DNA of 64,000 nt from a gamma proteobacterium symbiont of Taylorina sp. (lineage in GTDB: Bacteria; Pseudomonadota; Gammaproteobacteria; GRL18): assembly GCA_025655455.1 (NCBI GenBank), contig JAHXIV010000056.1, forward strand, positions 1 to 64,000, read 5' to 3'. Of the stretch, positions 9,818-19,264 are shown piece by piece. Each line of letters opens with the position of its first letter. Within the stretch, counting starts at the first letter, position 1. The translations under genes were made by a program, and so were the position numbers. The notes under the pieces were generated by a model. It was not told the origin of the DNA. It saw only the letters and a program-made list of their open reading frames with translations, and did no database searches.

Positions 9818-10180
9818 TTAATCCAGTTGATCAAAAATCTTTTGCAGCTTTGCTTCATTGACTGGTTTTTTTACCGCATCTATAGCACCGACTTTCATGA
9901 TTTTTTGAATAAACTGTGCATTAACAACAGAGGTTACCATCGCTACATTGGCATCAGGATCATGGGCAATAATTTTTTCAACCATACCAAGTCCGTCAAG
10001 TACAGGCATCTCAACATCGCTTAAAACTAAATCCGGCTTTAACTCTTTATAGGCTTCAAAACCCAATTCGCCATTTTCAGCCTCGCCGATGATCTCATGA
10101 CCAAGTTTTTTTACTATATTTCCAACTATCATTCTTGATGCTCTTGCATCATCAACTAATAACACTTTTTTGACCATCAT
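9818..10180 (-). CDS. cheY: CheY: single-domain response regulator
   Basis: This 120-residue receiver domain has no output domain. Acidic residues Asp10/Asp11 (LLVDDARASR), phosphoacceptor Asp55 (LVLSDVEMPVLDG), the Thr of AMVTSV and the Lys of AVKKPV are all present. It is the first gene of the operon, with a clear ribosome site (AAAGGA) just before two adjacent ATG codons, and is followed by the STAS gene 3 bases on. In canonical systems CheY-P binds the flagellar switch. No flagellar or pilus genes are in this window, so the target here is open. Confidence 0.93.
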   Translation of the reverse strand: MMVKKVLLVDDARASRMIVGNIVKKLGHEIIGEAENGELGFEAYKELKPDLVLSDVEMPVLDGLGMVEKIIAHDPDANVAMVTSVVNAQFIQKIMKVGAIDAVKKPVNEAKLQKIFDQLD

Positions 10181-10368
10181 TTATCCTTTACTGCTAACCT
10201 CTGTATTTTATTCAATATAGCACATATTGATGATCTCTTTTATAGTTCTTTATTTAAAAACTACCTCATTGGCAAAATCAGCTATTCTATGTATTTCATT
10301 GATATTAAAATCTATTTATCGAACGTGTATAACGGGGTGTTAACGATCATTAGTTGTACGATAATTGC

Positions 10369-13300
10369 TCAAATTTTTAATCCAATCACTGTCACATCAT
10401 CATTACGTTCATAATCTTGCTGGTATTGCTGCAATTCATAAAGCAGAAATTCCTGTTGATCGGCAAAACTCTCATGACTATTTTCCAGTAGTAATTGAAT
10501 AAAGCGTTTTTTGCCAAATGGAAAGCCCTTTTCCCCTCCATTTTGATCAGGATAACCATCAGTGGTCAAATAAATTTGAGTTGGGATACTCACATCAAAC
10601 TGATGATCGTTAAAGATATAATTAGCATCTGACTTTTTATAACCAATAGAATGTCGATCGCCTTTAATTGTTTTTAATTCATCATTTTGAATAATAAATA
10701 ATGGTGTATTGGCTCCGGCAAAACGAATGAATTTTTCTTTCTTATTATAATAGAGTATGCTGCCGTCAAAACCGGCATTGGAGATGGAAGAACTATCTTC
10801 CTGTTGCAAAAGGTGTTTGATACTACGGTTAAAGATAGCCAGCATATTGGCAGGACTAATACTGTCATCCTTATGCAAGCTTGCTGTTAATTGTCTCTCA
10901 ACCGCCTTAACCAGCATGGTCACAAAAGCTCCGGGCACGCCATGGCCAGTACAGTCAATCACCATGATAACGACTTCATCTTTATTGACCTCTTCTACCA
11001 GATATATATCACCGCCAACAATATCTTTTGGGTGCCAGATGGCAAATGAGTCCTGGAAATAAGTTTGAAATATTTTATATTCTGGAATCAATGAACTTTG
11101 AATCAGTGCGGCATATTCAATGGAATCTTGTGTATGTTTATGGATTTCTTCAATTTCATGCTGCTGCCTGATCAGTAAATTATGAGCACGTTTACGTCTG
11201 CTAATATCACTAAAAGTAACCACTGAACCGGATATTTGATCATTCCTGATGATTGGACCTGCTCTATACTCAATGGGAAAACTTGTGCCGTCTTTTCGCC
11301 ACAGTACTTCATTATCAACCTGACTAAGTTTGCCTTCACTCAGGGCATGAAACATGGGGCATTCATCTACAGGGTATGGCGAACCGTCAGCATAACTATG
11401 ATGAATCAGTGCATGAATTTGATGTCCCAGAATTTCATTTTCATTATATTGTAGCATTTTCAGTGCAGCTGGATTGATAAAGTTTACCAGACCATCACTG
11501 CCCACACCAAAGATACCCTCCCCCACTGAGGTCAATAATAAACGAGTCTTTTCTTCTGCCAGCATTAATGTCTGAGTTTTTTCCAGAACCTGCAACTCAA
11601 GACTATTAGAAAAAGCTTCCAGATCTTTCGTTTTAGCTTTAACCAATGCATTTAACTTGCGATTCCAGTAGACAAAAATAAAGATTAGTAAGATTAAGAA
11701 AGCCGCTACTTTCATCAGTAAGGAATAATCGACCCTGGTGGTGATATTAAGTGCAGTCCATTTGTCATAAATTTCAGAGAGCTCTTTTTCAGTTAAAGCA
11801 GCAATCGCCTTATTAAAAATTGAAATAACCTGAGGCGGCCAGTCATTTCGTATAGCAATTTTTAGATTAAGCTTATATTGTGTTTTGTAAGCCAGCTTGA
11901 GTTCTTTATATTTCTCCTGGCGGGAAAAATATTTTGCGGTTACGGTATTCACCAGGAAGATATCGATTTCATTATTGAGCAACTTTTCAAAACCTTCCTG
12001 TGTACTTTTTAATAAAACAAGGGGGATATCAGGTCGACTTTCGTTCATAATTCCATTTATGGTATAACCACCCACGACAGCAATTTTTTTATTCTCTAAA
12101 TCATCAAAACCATCTAAATAATCTTCATTCTTGCGACTCACAAACACATAAGGGGTGGAAAAAATATTTTTTTCCGTGAAATTCATATAGCTTTTTCTTT
12201 CATCTGTTATGCCAACGCCGCTATACATATCAGCATGACGATCTTTGGCAAAGTCTATCGCTTCAGCCCATGTTCCTGCCTTGATAGGAATAAGATTTAA
12301 AGCACTTTTCTTTTTAATAAGTTTTAAGATATCTGAAATAATACCCGCATGTTTTCCAACATCATTCGTCCATTCAAAAGGCGCCCAGTCAGGATCATAA
12401 ACATAACGTACAGCAATTTTTTTATCCAGCCACTGTTTTTCTTTGTTCGTTAAGTTCAACTTATCAGTTTGTGGTATCCATATTCTGTTAATATTTCTAC
12501 GAGTCTTTGTATCCATATTTTTAAAAACCCTGGAAATAATCTCAGCTAAAATTTTCCAGTCTTTTCTTACCCCCATATAAAGATTAACAGGTTTACGACT
12601 TGCTAAAAGAGAATGAATAGTCATAGAACTTATAAAGTTCTGCTCACTAACATAAGAAGTTGAAGCAGGATCGCCAATAAATGCTTCAGCCAGGCCGGAA
12701 TCAACGGCCTTAAGACAGGACAAAATATCAGGCATCACCAGGCGTTTTATCTTTGGATGATGCTCTTTTAACCAGTTTTCAAGCTCAAATCCCTTTACAA
12801 CAGCAATCGTTTTTCCATAGAGCGATTTGATATTAGTAAAATTTTGTTGATCTTTTCTTGCATAGATATACTCGGTTAACTTGAAATAAGGGAAAGTGAA
12901 ATTTGTATAAGATTCTCTTTCTACTGTGTGATAAAGAGCAGGAAGTAAATCAAATTGTTTATCTTTAAAGCCTTGGATCAGCTCATTCCAGCTTAAACCT
13001 GTTTTAACATTAAAAGTAAGTCCTGTTTTTGCTTCTACAATATTTAAATAATCATGGGCTATTCCTTGGTATACTCCATTATCTACAAAATCAAAGGGAG
13101 CCCAATCCATTTCACCAGCAACATTAATGACCGGATGGTCTTTTATCCAGGATTTTTCTTCTTCTGTTAATAAGCTTTCTGTTTGTTTTTCATCACTCGT
13201 TTGATAAATAAGTCCATTTAAATTCTTATTACCCTTTACCAGTCCCATTAATCGATAAAGATGTATATTTGTACTGACATTTTCAGGGTTAATATCCCCA

Positions 13301-14136
13301 ACAGGAACATTCTTCTGATCCACTAATTGACTAATGGCCATTCCCTCAAAATGTAAGGCCTCTTTGCTTCTGTTTTGAGTATTGTATTGCTTAAAAATGA
13401 CATCGACCGTTTCATCTATATGCTGCAGCGCATATTCCCATCCTTGCAGAGATGCCTGGCGAAATTTTTTCACAATTTCCGGATGTTTTTCAAGCATATT
13501 TTGGCTGGTAAACAAGATATCACTATACAGATCAAAACCAAAATCCTTGGGATTAAATATGGTATAGTCAATATTTGCCTGCCTTAGGGCATAGGGCTCA
13601 TTAGACAAATAAGCAATAATTGCATCTGTCTTATCATTGATCAGGTCATTCACATCAAATGAATGTTGCTGGCGGATAAACATGTCTGATCGAACACCAG
13701 CAGAAATCAGCATTGAATTGATGGAAGCCAATCCGGTTTGATCATCGGTCAGCATAATACGTTTACCTTCCAGATCACTGACCTGTTGAATATCATCGCG
13801 CTTTTTTGCCAGTAAAATTTCAGGGGAGTGTTGAAATATTGCAGCCAGCATCACAACAGGCTTACCTTCTAGGCGATCTAACACTAAAGAGGATCGTCCA
13901 ATGGCAAAGTCAGTTTTTCCGGAAATAACATCATCGACATTATTCATGCCTGACTGATATTCCTTGATATGCACATCTAAATCCAATGTATTATAAAATC
14001 CTTTTTCTTTTGCCATATAATAACCGGCAAACTGAAATTGATTTTTCCAGACCAGTTGAAGGTTTACTTTTTCACTGGCATAATTTGGCTGTATAAAAAT
14101 AAAACTGCATAATAAAATAAGGAATAACTTAAACAT
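10369..14136 (-). CDS. Transmembrane sensor: NMT1-like and two SBP_bac_3 domains, PAS, SpoIIE-type phosphatase
   Basis: This 1255-residue protein starts with a signal peptide (cleavage near NYA, residue 20). The periplasmic part has an NMT1/THI5-like substrate-binding domain at about 22-310 (LQLVWKNQFQFAGYYMAKEKGFY). Two bacterial extracellular solute-binding family-3 domains follow at about 334-560 (VAGEMDWAPFDFV) and 570-795 (VYDPDWAPFEW). A transmembrane helix spans about 803-826, then a short coiled coil, a PAS domain at 862-985 (SVGEGIFGVGSDG) and a PP2C-like SpoIIE domain at 1022-1255. The phosphatase metal-site motifs are present: IVGGDIY, VIDCTGHGVPGAF and NDDVTV at the end. It should sense small ligands outside and dephosphorylate a serine/threonine protein inside; the STAS protein of the che operon is the obvious candidate target. 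Between it and cheY are 188 bases. Confidence 0.88.
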   Translation of the reverse strand: MFKLFLILLCSFIFIQPNYASEKVNLQLVWKNQFQFAGYYMAKEKGFYNTLDLDVHIKEYQSGMNNVDDVISGKTDFAIGRSSLVLDRLEGKPVVMLAAIFQHSPEILLAKKRDDIQQVSDLEGKRIMLTDDQTGLASINSMLISAGVRSDMFIRQQHSFDVNDLINDKTDAIIAYLSNEPYALRQANIDYTIFNPKDFGFDLYSDILFTSQNMLEKHPEIVKKFRQASLQGWEYALQHIDETVDVIFKQYNTQNRSKEALHFEGMAISQLVDQKNVPVGDINPENVSTNIHLYRLMGLVKGNKNLNGLIYQTSDEKQTESLLTEEEKSWIKDHPVINVAGEMDWAPFDFVDNGVYQGIAHDYLNIVEAKTGLTFNVKTGLSWNELIQGFKDKQFDLLPALYHTVERESYTNFTFPYFKLTEYIYARKDQQNFTNIKSLYGKTIAVVKGFELENWLKEHHPKIKRLVMPDILSCLKAVDSGLAEAFIGDPASTSYVSEQNFISSMTIHSLLASRKPVNLYMGVRKDWKILAEIISRVFKNMDTKTRRNINRIWIPQTDKLNLTNKEKQWLDKKIAVRYVYDPDWAPFEWTNDVGKHAGIISDILKLIKKKSALNLIPIKAGTWAEAIDFAKDRHADMYSGVGITDERKSYMNFTEKNIFSTPYVFVSRKNEDYLDGFDDLENKKIAVVGGYTINGIMNESRPDIPLVLLKSTQEGFEKLLNNEIDIFLVNTVTAKYFSRQEKYKELKLAYKTQYKLNLKIAIRNDWPPQVISIFNKAIAALTEKELSEIYDKWTALNITTRVDYSLLMKVAAFLILLIFIFVYWNRKLNALVKAKTKDLEAFSNSLELQVLEKTQTLMLAEEKTRLLLTSVGEGIFGVGSDGLVNFINPAALKMLQYNENEILGHQIHALIHHSYADGSPYPVDECPMFHALSEGKLSQVDNEVLWRKDGTSFPIEYRAGPIIRNDQISGSVVTFSDISRRKRAHNLLIRQQHEIEEIHKHTQDSIEYAALIQSSLIPEYKIFQTYFQDSFAIWHPKDIVGGDIYLVEEVNKDEVVIMVIDCTGHGVPGAFVTMLVKAVERQLTASLHKDDSISPANMLAIFNRSIKHLLQQEDSSSISNAGFDGSILYYNKKEKFIRFAGANTPLFIIQNDELKTIKGDRHSIGYKKSDANYIFNDHQFDVSIPTQIYLTTDGYPDQNGGEKGFPFGKKRFIQLLLENSHESFADQQEFLLYELQQYQQDYERNDDVTVIGLKI

Positions 14137-14187
14137 GATTAGCCTATTTGTATTTAATGAATACTGAATATTTTTTTAATTCAAAAT

Positions 14188-14575
14188 TTATATTTTTATT
14201 CCAACAACTGTCACATCATCATCACGTTCATGGTCTTTTTGATATTGCTGCAATTCATAAAGCAAATATCTTTGCCGGACTGATAATTTTATCTTTACGC
14301 AGGCTTGCTGCCAGTTGACGTTCAACAGCCTTAGGATAGGCATCAATATAGACATCTGCCTGATGCAGAAAAACAGTATCAATTCCAGCATATAATGATT
14401 CTATTTTAAGCAGTTTTATATCAGGAAATTGTTTTGTTAAATATTCAACAATGGCATATCCATTAATAAGAGCCACTTGTTTATTTTTAAATCAGCAATA
14501 CTTTTGATTGAATTGTCGTTATTTCTGGCGAAAACATAGTCTTTTATTTTAAGGTGTGATTTGATAGAGACTATA
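14188..14575 (-). pseudogene. Decayed paralogue of the sensor phosphatase (internal deletions and frameshift)
   Basis: The 549-base gap between the sensor gene and the FHA gene is filled by a wreck of a second copy. Reading down the minus strand there is a piece of a solute-binding domain (DYVFARNNDNSIKSIADLK), a one-base frameshift, then NKQVALINGYAIVEYLTKQF to VYIDAYPKA. This is joined directly to a fragment of the phosphatase domain (VERQLAASLRKDKIISPAKI). A second junction in another frame then leads to the family C-terminus LLYELQQYQKDHERDDDVTV. At least two deletions and one frameshift are therefore needed. The two ORF-track entries here (14188-14391, 14255-14476) are parts of this pseudogene. 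Confidence 0.8.
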
Positions 14576-14685
14576 AATATTGTTTGCTAAAACATTTCAA
14601 ATCTTAAAGATTGACAGGCTGTTGTTAACTATTTCACAACAATGTCTGTATTGCCCCATTTTAAAGGTTTGAGTATTGTCTCTTT

Positions 14686-15171
14686 CTAGGATAGCCCCAA
14701 TAAAGCTTTTATTGAACCCCATAAGCCTTTCTTCTTTTTACTTCTCTTTGATACAACCTTTGCTGCTTTCTTTTGTACTGCCCCTTCCTGTTGGATCTGT
14801 TTTTGAAAATCTGCAGATATCATAATGGTTGCATCTTCATCAAAATCTTCCTGCTGCTCTTCATCTGATCCTGATGAACTAAAAAGAGCATCATAATAAT
14901 ATTCAATTTGATGTTTACCAATACTAATAACATCCTTTTCTTTTAACACATGTCGGGTAATTTTATTATCATTAACAAAGGTGCCGTTAGTGCTGTTATT
15001 ATCCAGCAATACCGCTCCTTCTTTAGTATTTTGAATAGAAGCATGCTGACTGCTGACCGCTAAATTATCAATAGTGATATCATTTTTTGATGTTCTACCA
15101 ATGAAAATTTCAGGCTTATCAAAAATATATTCCTGAATTTCCTGATCAGCAAATTTTAATACCAGTTTCAT
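14686..15171 (-). CDS. FHA-domain protein
   Basis: This 161-residue protein has an N-terminal forkhead-associated domain (about 1-95). The motif set FIGRTSKNDITIDNLAVSSQHA and DNNSTNGTFVNDNKI is the standard phosphothreonine-binding signature. A low-complexity acidic linker follows (SGSDEEQQEDFDEDAT) and then a lysine-rich tail (KRSKKKKGLW). The linker threonine in DEDATIMIS resembles the phosphorylated threonine of other FHA regulators, but that is inference. It is on the same strand as the sensor phosphatase and its pseudogene, so it may belong to the same Ser/Thr phosphorylation circuit. No Ser/Thr kinase is present in the window. Confidence 0.85.
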   Translation of the reverse strand: MKLVLKFADQEIQEYIFDKPEIFIGRTSKNDITIDNLAVSSQHASIQNTKEGAVLLDNNSTNGTFVNDNKITRHVLKEKDVISIGKHQIEYYYDALFSSSGSDEEQQEDFDEDATIMISADFQKQIQQEGAVQKKAAKVVSKRSKKKKGLWGSIKALLGLS

Positions 15172-15220
15172 TATGACTCCTAAGATAAAGTAAAGAATAA
15201 AAGAAAGTATATACTATGAC

Positions 15221-15246
15221 AAAAAAAAAGGAACCATAAGGTTCCT
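15221..15246 (-). terminator. Rho-independent terminator after pnp
   Basis: On the minus strand the stem AGGAACC / GGTTCCT with a 4-base loop is followed by nine T residues. It lies about 60 bases after the pnp stop codon and before the FHA gene, so it ends the rimP-to-pnp transcription unit. Confidence 0.85.
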
Positions 15247-15305
15247 CTCTTTTATCCTGGGAAACGATTTTAACTGCGTTTTCCAGGTTTATAAGTCAAT
15301 AGAGA

Positions 15306-17438
15306 TTATTCTTCTGTTGTATCAGCTTCAGCCTTCTGTTCAGCAGCAATAGCTTTCATACTTAAGCGAATACGTCCCTGCTTGTCAATTTCAAGCACTT
15401 TAACATCAACATATTCACCTTCAGAGAGTTTATCTGTTACGTTGTTGACTCGTTCTTCACAAATCTGTGAAATATGAACAAGACCATCCTTCCCAGGAAT
15501 AATGGTAACAAAAGCACCAAAATCCATGATTTTAGTCACACGACCATTATAGATTTTACCCACTTCAACATCCTGAGTAATCTCTTCAATACGGCGTTGG
15601 CATTCCTGAGCAGAAGAAAAGTCAACAGAAGAAATTTTAACAATACCTTCATCGTTAATATCAACATTGGCACCGGTTTCTTCACTCAGAGCCTTAATAG
15701 TTGAGCCACCTTTACCAATAACGTCACGAATCTTGTCAGGATTAATCTGAATGGTCAGTATACGTGGTGCATAATCAGACATATCTGTATTAACTTCTGA
15801 GATAACAGCATTCATTTGCCCCAGGATATTCAGACGAGCATCTTTAGCCTGAGCTAAAGCAATTTCCATGATTTCCTTAGTAATACCTTCAATCTTGATA
15901 TCCATTTGTAAAGCATTGACACCATTTTCAGTACCCGCTACTTTAAAGTCCATATCGCCAAGATGATCTTCATCACCCAGGATATCAGTTAACACTGCAA
16001 ATCCTTCCCCTTCCTTAATTAAGCCCATTGCAATTCCGGCAACAGGAGAAGAAATAGGTACACCGGCATCCATTAAGGATAAACTGGTTCCACAAACTGA
16101 AGCCATTGAACTGGAGCCATTTGACTCAGTAATTTCAGAAACGACACGAATAGTATAAGGAAATTCATCAACCGTCGGCATCACTGCAGCAACACCGCGC
16201 TTTGCCAAACGACCATGGCCGATTTCACGACGCTTAGGAGTACCAACACGCCCTGTTTCACCCACACTATAAGGAGGAAAATTATAATGCAGCATAAAGG
16301 AGTCTTTATAACTCCCTTCCAGGGCATCAATAATTTGTGCATCACGTGCAGTACCTAAAGTAGTCACAACCAATGCCTGAGTTTCACCCCGGGTAAATAA
16401 AGCGGAACCATGCGTGCGTTCAAGAACGCCGGTACGAATATGTAAGGGACGAACCGTAGTAGTATCACGACCATCAATTCTTGGATTGCCGGCAATAATA
16501 CTCTCACGTACTACTTTTTTCTCAAGTTTGTAAAAAGCTCCGGATAAATCTGAATCTGACCATTTAGCATCTTCAGCTGCTTTTTCTGAAGAACCAGAGT
16601 GTTTTTCAATCATTGCTGCTTTGATATCATCCAGTTTATTAAGACGCTCAAGCTTATCACAGATTTTATAAGCTGTAATTACATCATCTTCGCAATCACC
16701 ATTCACAGTACTGATTAAATCGCCATCCACTTCCGGTGCAATCCATTCAGTTCTGGTGTTACCCACCTCTGCTGCAAAAGCATTAATTTCATTAACCACT
16801 GTTTGTAATTGTTCATGTCCAAACATAACAGCACCGAGCATCACTTCTTCTGATAACTCATCTGCTTCAGATTCAACCATCAATACAGCGGTGTCTGTAC
16901 CGGCGACAATCAAATCCAGTTCAGACTCATCCAATTGATCGCGGGAAGGATTTAATTGATATTCACCATCAGTATAGCCAACTCGACAGCAGCCTATAGG
17001 GCCATTAAATGGTACATCAGCCAAAGACATGGCTGCAGAAGCCCCTATCATGGCTGGAATATCAGGATCAATATCAGGGTTCAAAGAAACAACCGTACAA
17101 ATCACCTGAACTTCATTGTAATAACCCTTGGGGAATAATGGACGCAGTGGACGGTCAATTAGACGGGAAACCAGTGTTTCATTTTCACTTGGACGACCTT
17201 CACGTTTGAAAAAACCACCTGGAATTTTACCTGCTGCATAGGTTTTTTCCTGATAATCGATAGTCATCGGGAAAAAATCAAAACCTGCACGTGCTTCTTT
17301 CTTTGCAACCACCGTAGTAAATACAGTGGTTCCACCGATATCAACCATAACAGCCCCTGAAGCCTGGCGAGCTATCTCGCCAGTTTCAAGAGTGACTGTA
17401 TTCTGACCATATTGAAAAGTTCTTTTTATTGGGGTCAC
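15306..17438 (-). CDS. pnp: Polyribonucleotide nucleotidyltransferase (PNPase)
   Basis: PNPase degrades RNA 3-prime to 5-prime by phosphorolysis and is a core part of the degradosome. The 710-residue protein has two RNase PH-like domains (first about 10-140; second about 315-455). The second starts [13 protein letters not shown] and carries the active-site segment [16 protein letters not shown] near residue 490. A KH domain follows with [12 protein letters not shown] (about 560), then an S1 domain with [19 protein letters not shown] (about 620-690). The start is GTG with a CGGAG ribosome site upstream. It follows rpsO by 67 bases, the normal gammaproteobacterial order. Length matches E. coli PNPase (711). 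Confidence 0.97.
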   Translation of the reverse strand: MTPIKRTFQYGQNTVTLETGEIARQASGAVMVDIGGTTVFTTVVAKKEARAGFDFFPMTIDYQEKTYAAGKIPGGFFKREGRPSENETLVSRLIDRPLRPLFPKGYYNEVQVICTVVSLNPDIDPDIPAMIGASAAMSLADVPFNGPIGCCRVGYTDGEYQLNPSRDQLDESELDLIVAGTDTAVLMVESEADELSEEVMLGAVMFGHEQLQTVVNEINAFAAEVGNTRTEWIAPEVDGDLISTVNGDCEDDVITAYKICDKLERLNKLDDIKAAMIEKHSGSSEKAAEDAKWSDSDLSGAFYKLEKKVVRESIIAGNPRIDGRDTTTVRPLHIRTGVLERTHGSALFTRGETQALVVTTLGTARDAQIIDALEGSYKDSFMLHYNFPPYSVGETGRVGTPKRREIGHGRLAKRGVAAVMPTVDEFPYTIRVVSEITESNGSSSMASVCGTSLSLMDAGVPISSPVAGIAMGLIKEGEGFAVLTDILGDEDHLGDMDFKVAGTENGVNALQMDIKIEGITKEIMEIALAQAKDARLNILGQMNAVISEVNTDMSDYAPRILTIQINPDKIRDVIGKGGSTIKALSEETGANVDINDEGIVKISSVDFSSAQECQRRIEEITQDVEVGKIYNGRVTKIMDFGAFVTIIPGKDGLVHISQICEERVNNVTDKLSEGEYVDVKVLEIDKQGRIRLSMKAIAAEQKAEADTTEE

Positions 17439-17505
17439 GTTATTTTTGCTCCGTTATATTCAGCTTTAAACAACTGAATTAATAAAATTGAAATAAATAA
17501 AATTT

Positions 17506-17772
17506 CTACTTACGCAAGCCCAGCTTGGAAATAAGAGAACTATAACGTTGAACATCCTTGCGTTTTAAATAGTCAAGCATTTTACGACGCTTACTGACCA
17601 TTCTTAATAAACCCTGACGGGAATGAAAATCATGATTATGAACTTTAAAATGTTCTGTTAAATCAATGATTTTTGCTGTTAATAAAGCAACTTGTACTTC
17701 CGGGGAACCTGTATCATTGGTGCCACGACTATGTTCTTTGACTATTTCACTTTTCTGTTGTACAGAAATCAT
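17506..17772 (-). CDS. rpsO: 30S ribosomal protein S15
   Basis: S15 is an early-binding 16S rRNA protein that helps form the platform of the small subunit. The 88-residue sequence has the conserved blocks [47 protein letters not shown] and [13 protein letters not shown] good ribosome site (TAGGAG) precedes the ATG. It lies between truB and pnp. In E. coli S15 represses its own mRNA through a leader pseudoknot; I did not test for one here. Confidence 0.97.
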   Translation of the reverse strand: MISVQQKSEIVKEHSRGTNDTGSPEVQVALLTAKIIDLTEHFKVHNHDFHSRQGLLRMVSKRRKMLDYLKRKDVQRYSSLISKLGLRK

Positions 17773-17869
17773 AACTACTCCTAAAAAATTAAAGTACCAG
17801 TAAAAACAGGCTGTTTAAACCAGTATAACTCAACTAAAGGATGAATCCAGGGACTCAAACAAGCGGTGT

Positions 17870-17898
17870 ATTTTACCCGTTCAAAGGACTTTAAACAA
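17870..17898 (-). promoter_or_regulatory. Candidate sigma-70 promoter for rpsO-pnp
   Basis: In the 144-base gap between truB and rpsO the minus strand reads TTGTTT, 17 bases, TAAAAT. Both boxes are only moderate matches to the consensus, but spacing is ideal and the position (about 100 bases before rpsO) suits an internal operon promoter. Confidence 0.35.
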
Positions 17899-17916
17899 GT
17901 TATATATTAACCAAAA

Positions 17917-18840
17917 TTACAAAAAAAGAAGTCTTTTAGGTTGCAATATATTTTCATCATTTGATATCGCTAAAGCAATCAGAACTTCATTAAAGTATAA
18001 GCGATAATGACAGCCCGGCTCGGAAATCAGTGCGACTGGACAATTAACACTATGACCATGATTGACAAGATCATATTCTGCTTTGTTGAGAATGACTGCG
18101 GGGAAAGTTTTAATGGCAGTATCGGTTGCTAATAGTAATGAATCAATCTGTTCATTATTAATTTGGTTAAGGTCTTCCAGTGTAATGGACTGTGCCAGTG
18201 AGAACGGGCCGGAGATGGTGCGTCGTAATTCACTGATATAAGCACCGCAACCCAGCGTTTGACCAATATCTTCACATAATGTACGAATATAGGTGCCTTT
18301 CGAACAATGAACCTCTATTTCAATAAATGCCTGGCTGTCTTTATCAGTGACAAAGTTAAGCAGTTTGATATCAAAAATAGTAATTTGACGTGACTTGCGT
18401 TCAATTTCGATCCCTTTACGGGCATATTCATACAGAGGACGACCATTATGCTTAAGTGCAGAATACATGGGGGGTGTCTGCTGTTGAATACCTGTAAAAG
18501 AAGCTAATAATTTCAGTAGCTGTGCCTTGTTCAATACCGGTACTGAGTGAGTTGCTATCACTTCACCATCAGAATCACCGGTTGTTGTCACTGAACCGAG
18601 AATACATTTTGCGACATAGGTTTTATCTGAATCTAATAGATAATGGGAAACTTTAGTTGCTTCTCCAAAACAAAGGGGTAATACACCAGTGGCTAGAGGA
18701 TCGAGACTACCGGTGTGCCCTGCTTTTTTTGCCTGATATAAATATTTGACTTTTTGCAGTGCGGAATTGGATGTCATCCCGGCTGGCTTATCCAGGATTA
18801 GAATACCACTAATAGAGCGGCCTTTTTTATTGCGAGCGAT
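17917..18840 (-). CDS. truB: tRNA pseudouridine-55 synthase TruB, apparent AUC start
   Basis: TruB makes pseudouridine 55 in the T-loop of tRNAs. The ORF track begins at an internal ATG (18777, MTSNSALQKV), but the frame stays open upstream and encodes the conserved family start RNKKGRSISGILILDKPAG. That segment contains no ATG, GTG, TTG or CTG before the upstream in-frame stop. The best-aligned first codon is ATC at 18838-18840 (giving MARNKKGR, where relatives have MARR-KGR), 20 bases after the rbfA stop and just downstream of a CGGGG stretch. That gives 307 residues, close to E. coli (314). The catalytic Asp lies in GHTGSLDPLATG, and the PUA-like C-terminus is present. A true rare AUC start or an ATG-to-ATC sequence change are both possible. 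Confidence 0.93.
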   Translation of the reverse strand: MARNKKGRSISGILILDKPAGMTSNSALQKVKYLYQAKKAGHTGSLDPLATGVLPLCFGEATKVSHYLLDSDKTYVAKCILGSVTTTGDSDGEVIATHSVPVLNKAQLLKLLASFTGIQQQTPPMYSALKHNGRPLYEYARKGIEIERKSRQITIFDIKLLNFVTDKDSQAFIEIEVHCSKGTYIRTLCEDIGQTLGCGAYISELRRTISGPFSLAQSITLEDLNQINNEQIDSLLLATDTAIKTFPAVILNKAEYDLVNHGHSVNCPVALISEPGCHYRLYFNEVLIALAISNDENILQPKRLLFL

Positions 18841-18860
18841 AAGAGATACCCCGACCTGAA

Positions 18861-19262
18861 TTAATCAATATCATGGTCAGAATTGTGACGTTTATTATCC
18901 TCTTCAATGACGCTGTCTATCAGCTGAGAAAGCTGTGCACCATGGATTACCGACTCATCATAACGAAACTCAAGATTAGGAACGATGCGCAGCTGAATTC
19001 TATGTCCCAGTTCGTAGCGCAAAAATCCTGTTGCCTTCTTCAAGCCTTCTTTTACTATAGCCAGTTTGTTGTTTTCAGCATCCTGATCAATATCCATAAT
19101 AGTATAAAAGACTTTGGCCAGACTCAAATCCCTGCTTACATCCACTGCAGTGATAGAGATGAGTGCCAGTCTGGGATCTTTTACTTCACGGCTTAATAAA
19201 GTGGCTAACTCACGTTGAATTAATTCTCCAACCCGACGTGAACGACTAAATTCAGCAGCCAT
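18861..19262 (-). CDS. rbfA: Ribosome-binding factor A
   Basis: RbfA binds the 30S subunit during late 16S rRNA maturation and cold adaptation. The 133-residue protein shows the family blocks RRVGELIQRELATLLSREVKDPR, TAVDVSRDLSLAKVFYT and LGHRIQLRIVPNLEFRYDES. The KH-like fold ends with a His/Asp-rich tail (NKRHNSDHDID). It starts 2 bases after the infB stop and is followed by truB, the classic order. Confidence 0.96.
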   Translation of the reverse strand: MAAEFSRSRRVGELIQRELATLLSREVKDPRLALISITAVDVSRDLSLAKVFYTIMDIDQDAENNKLAIVKEGLKKATGFLRYELGHRIQLRIVPNLEFRYDESVIHGAQLSQLIDSVIEEDNKRHNSDHDID

Positions 19263-19264
19263 GA

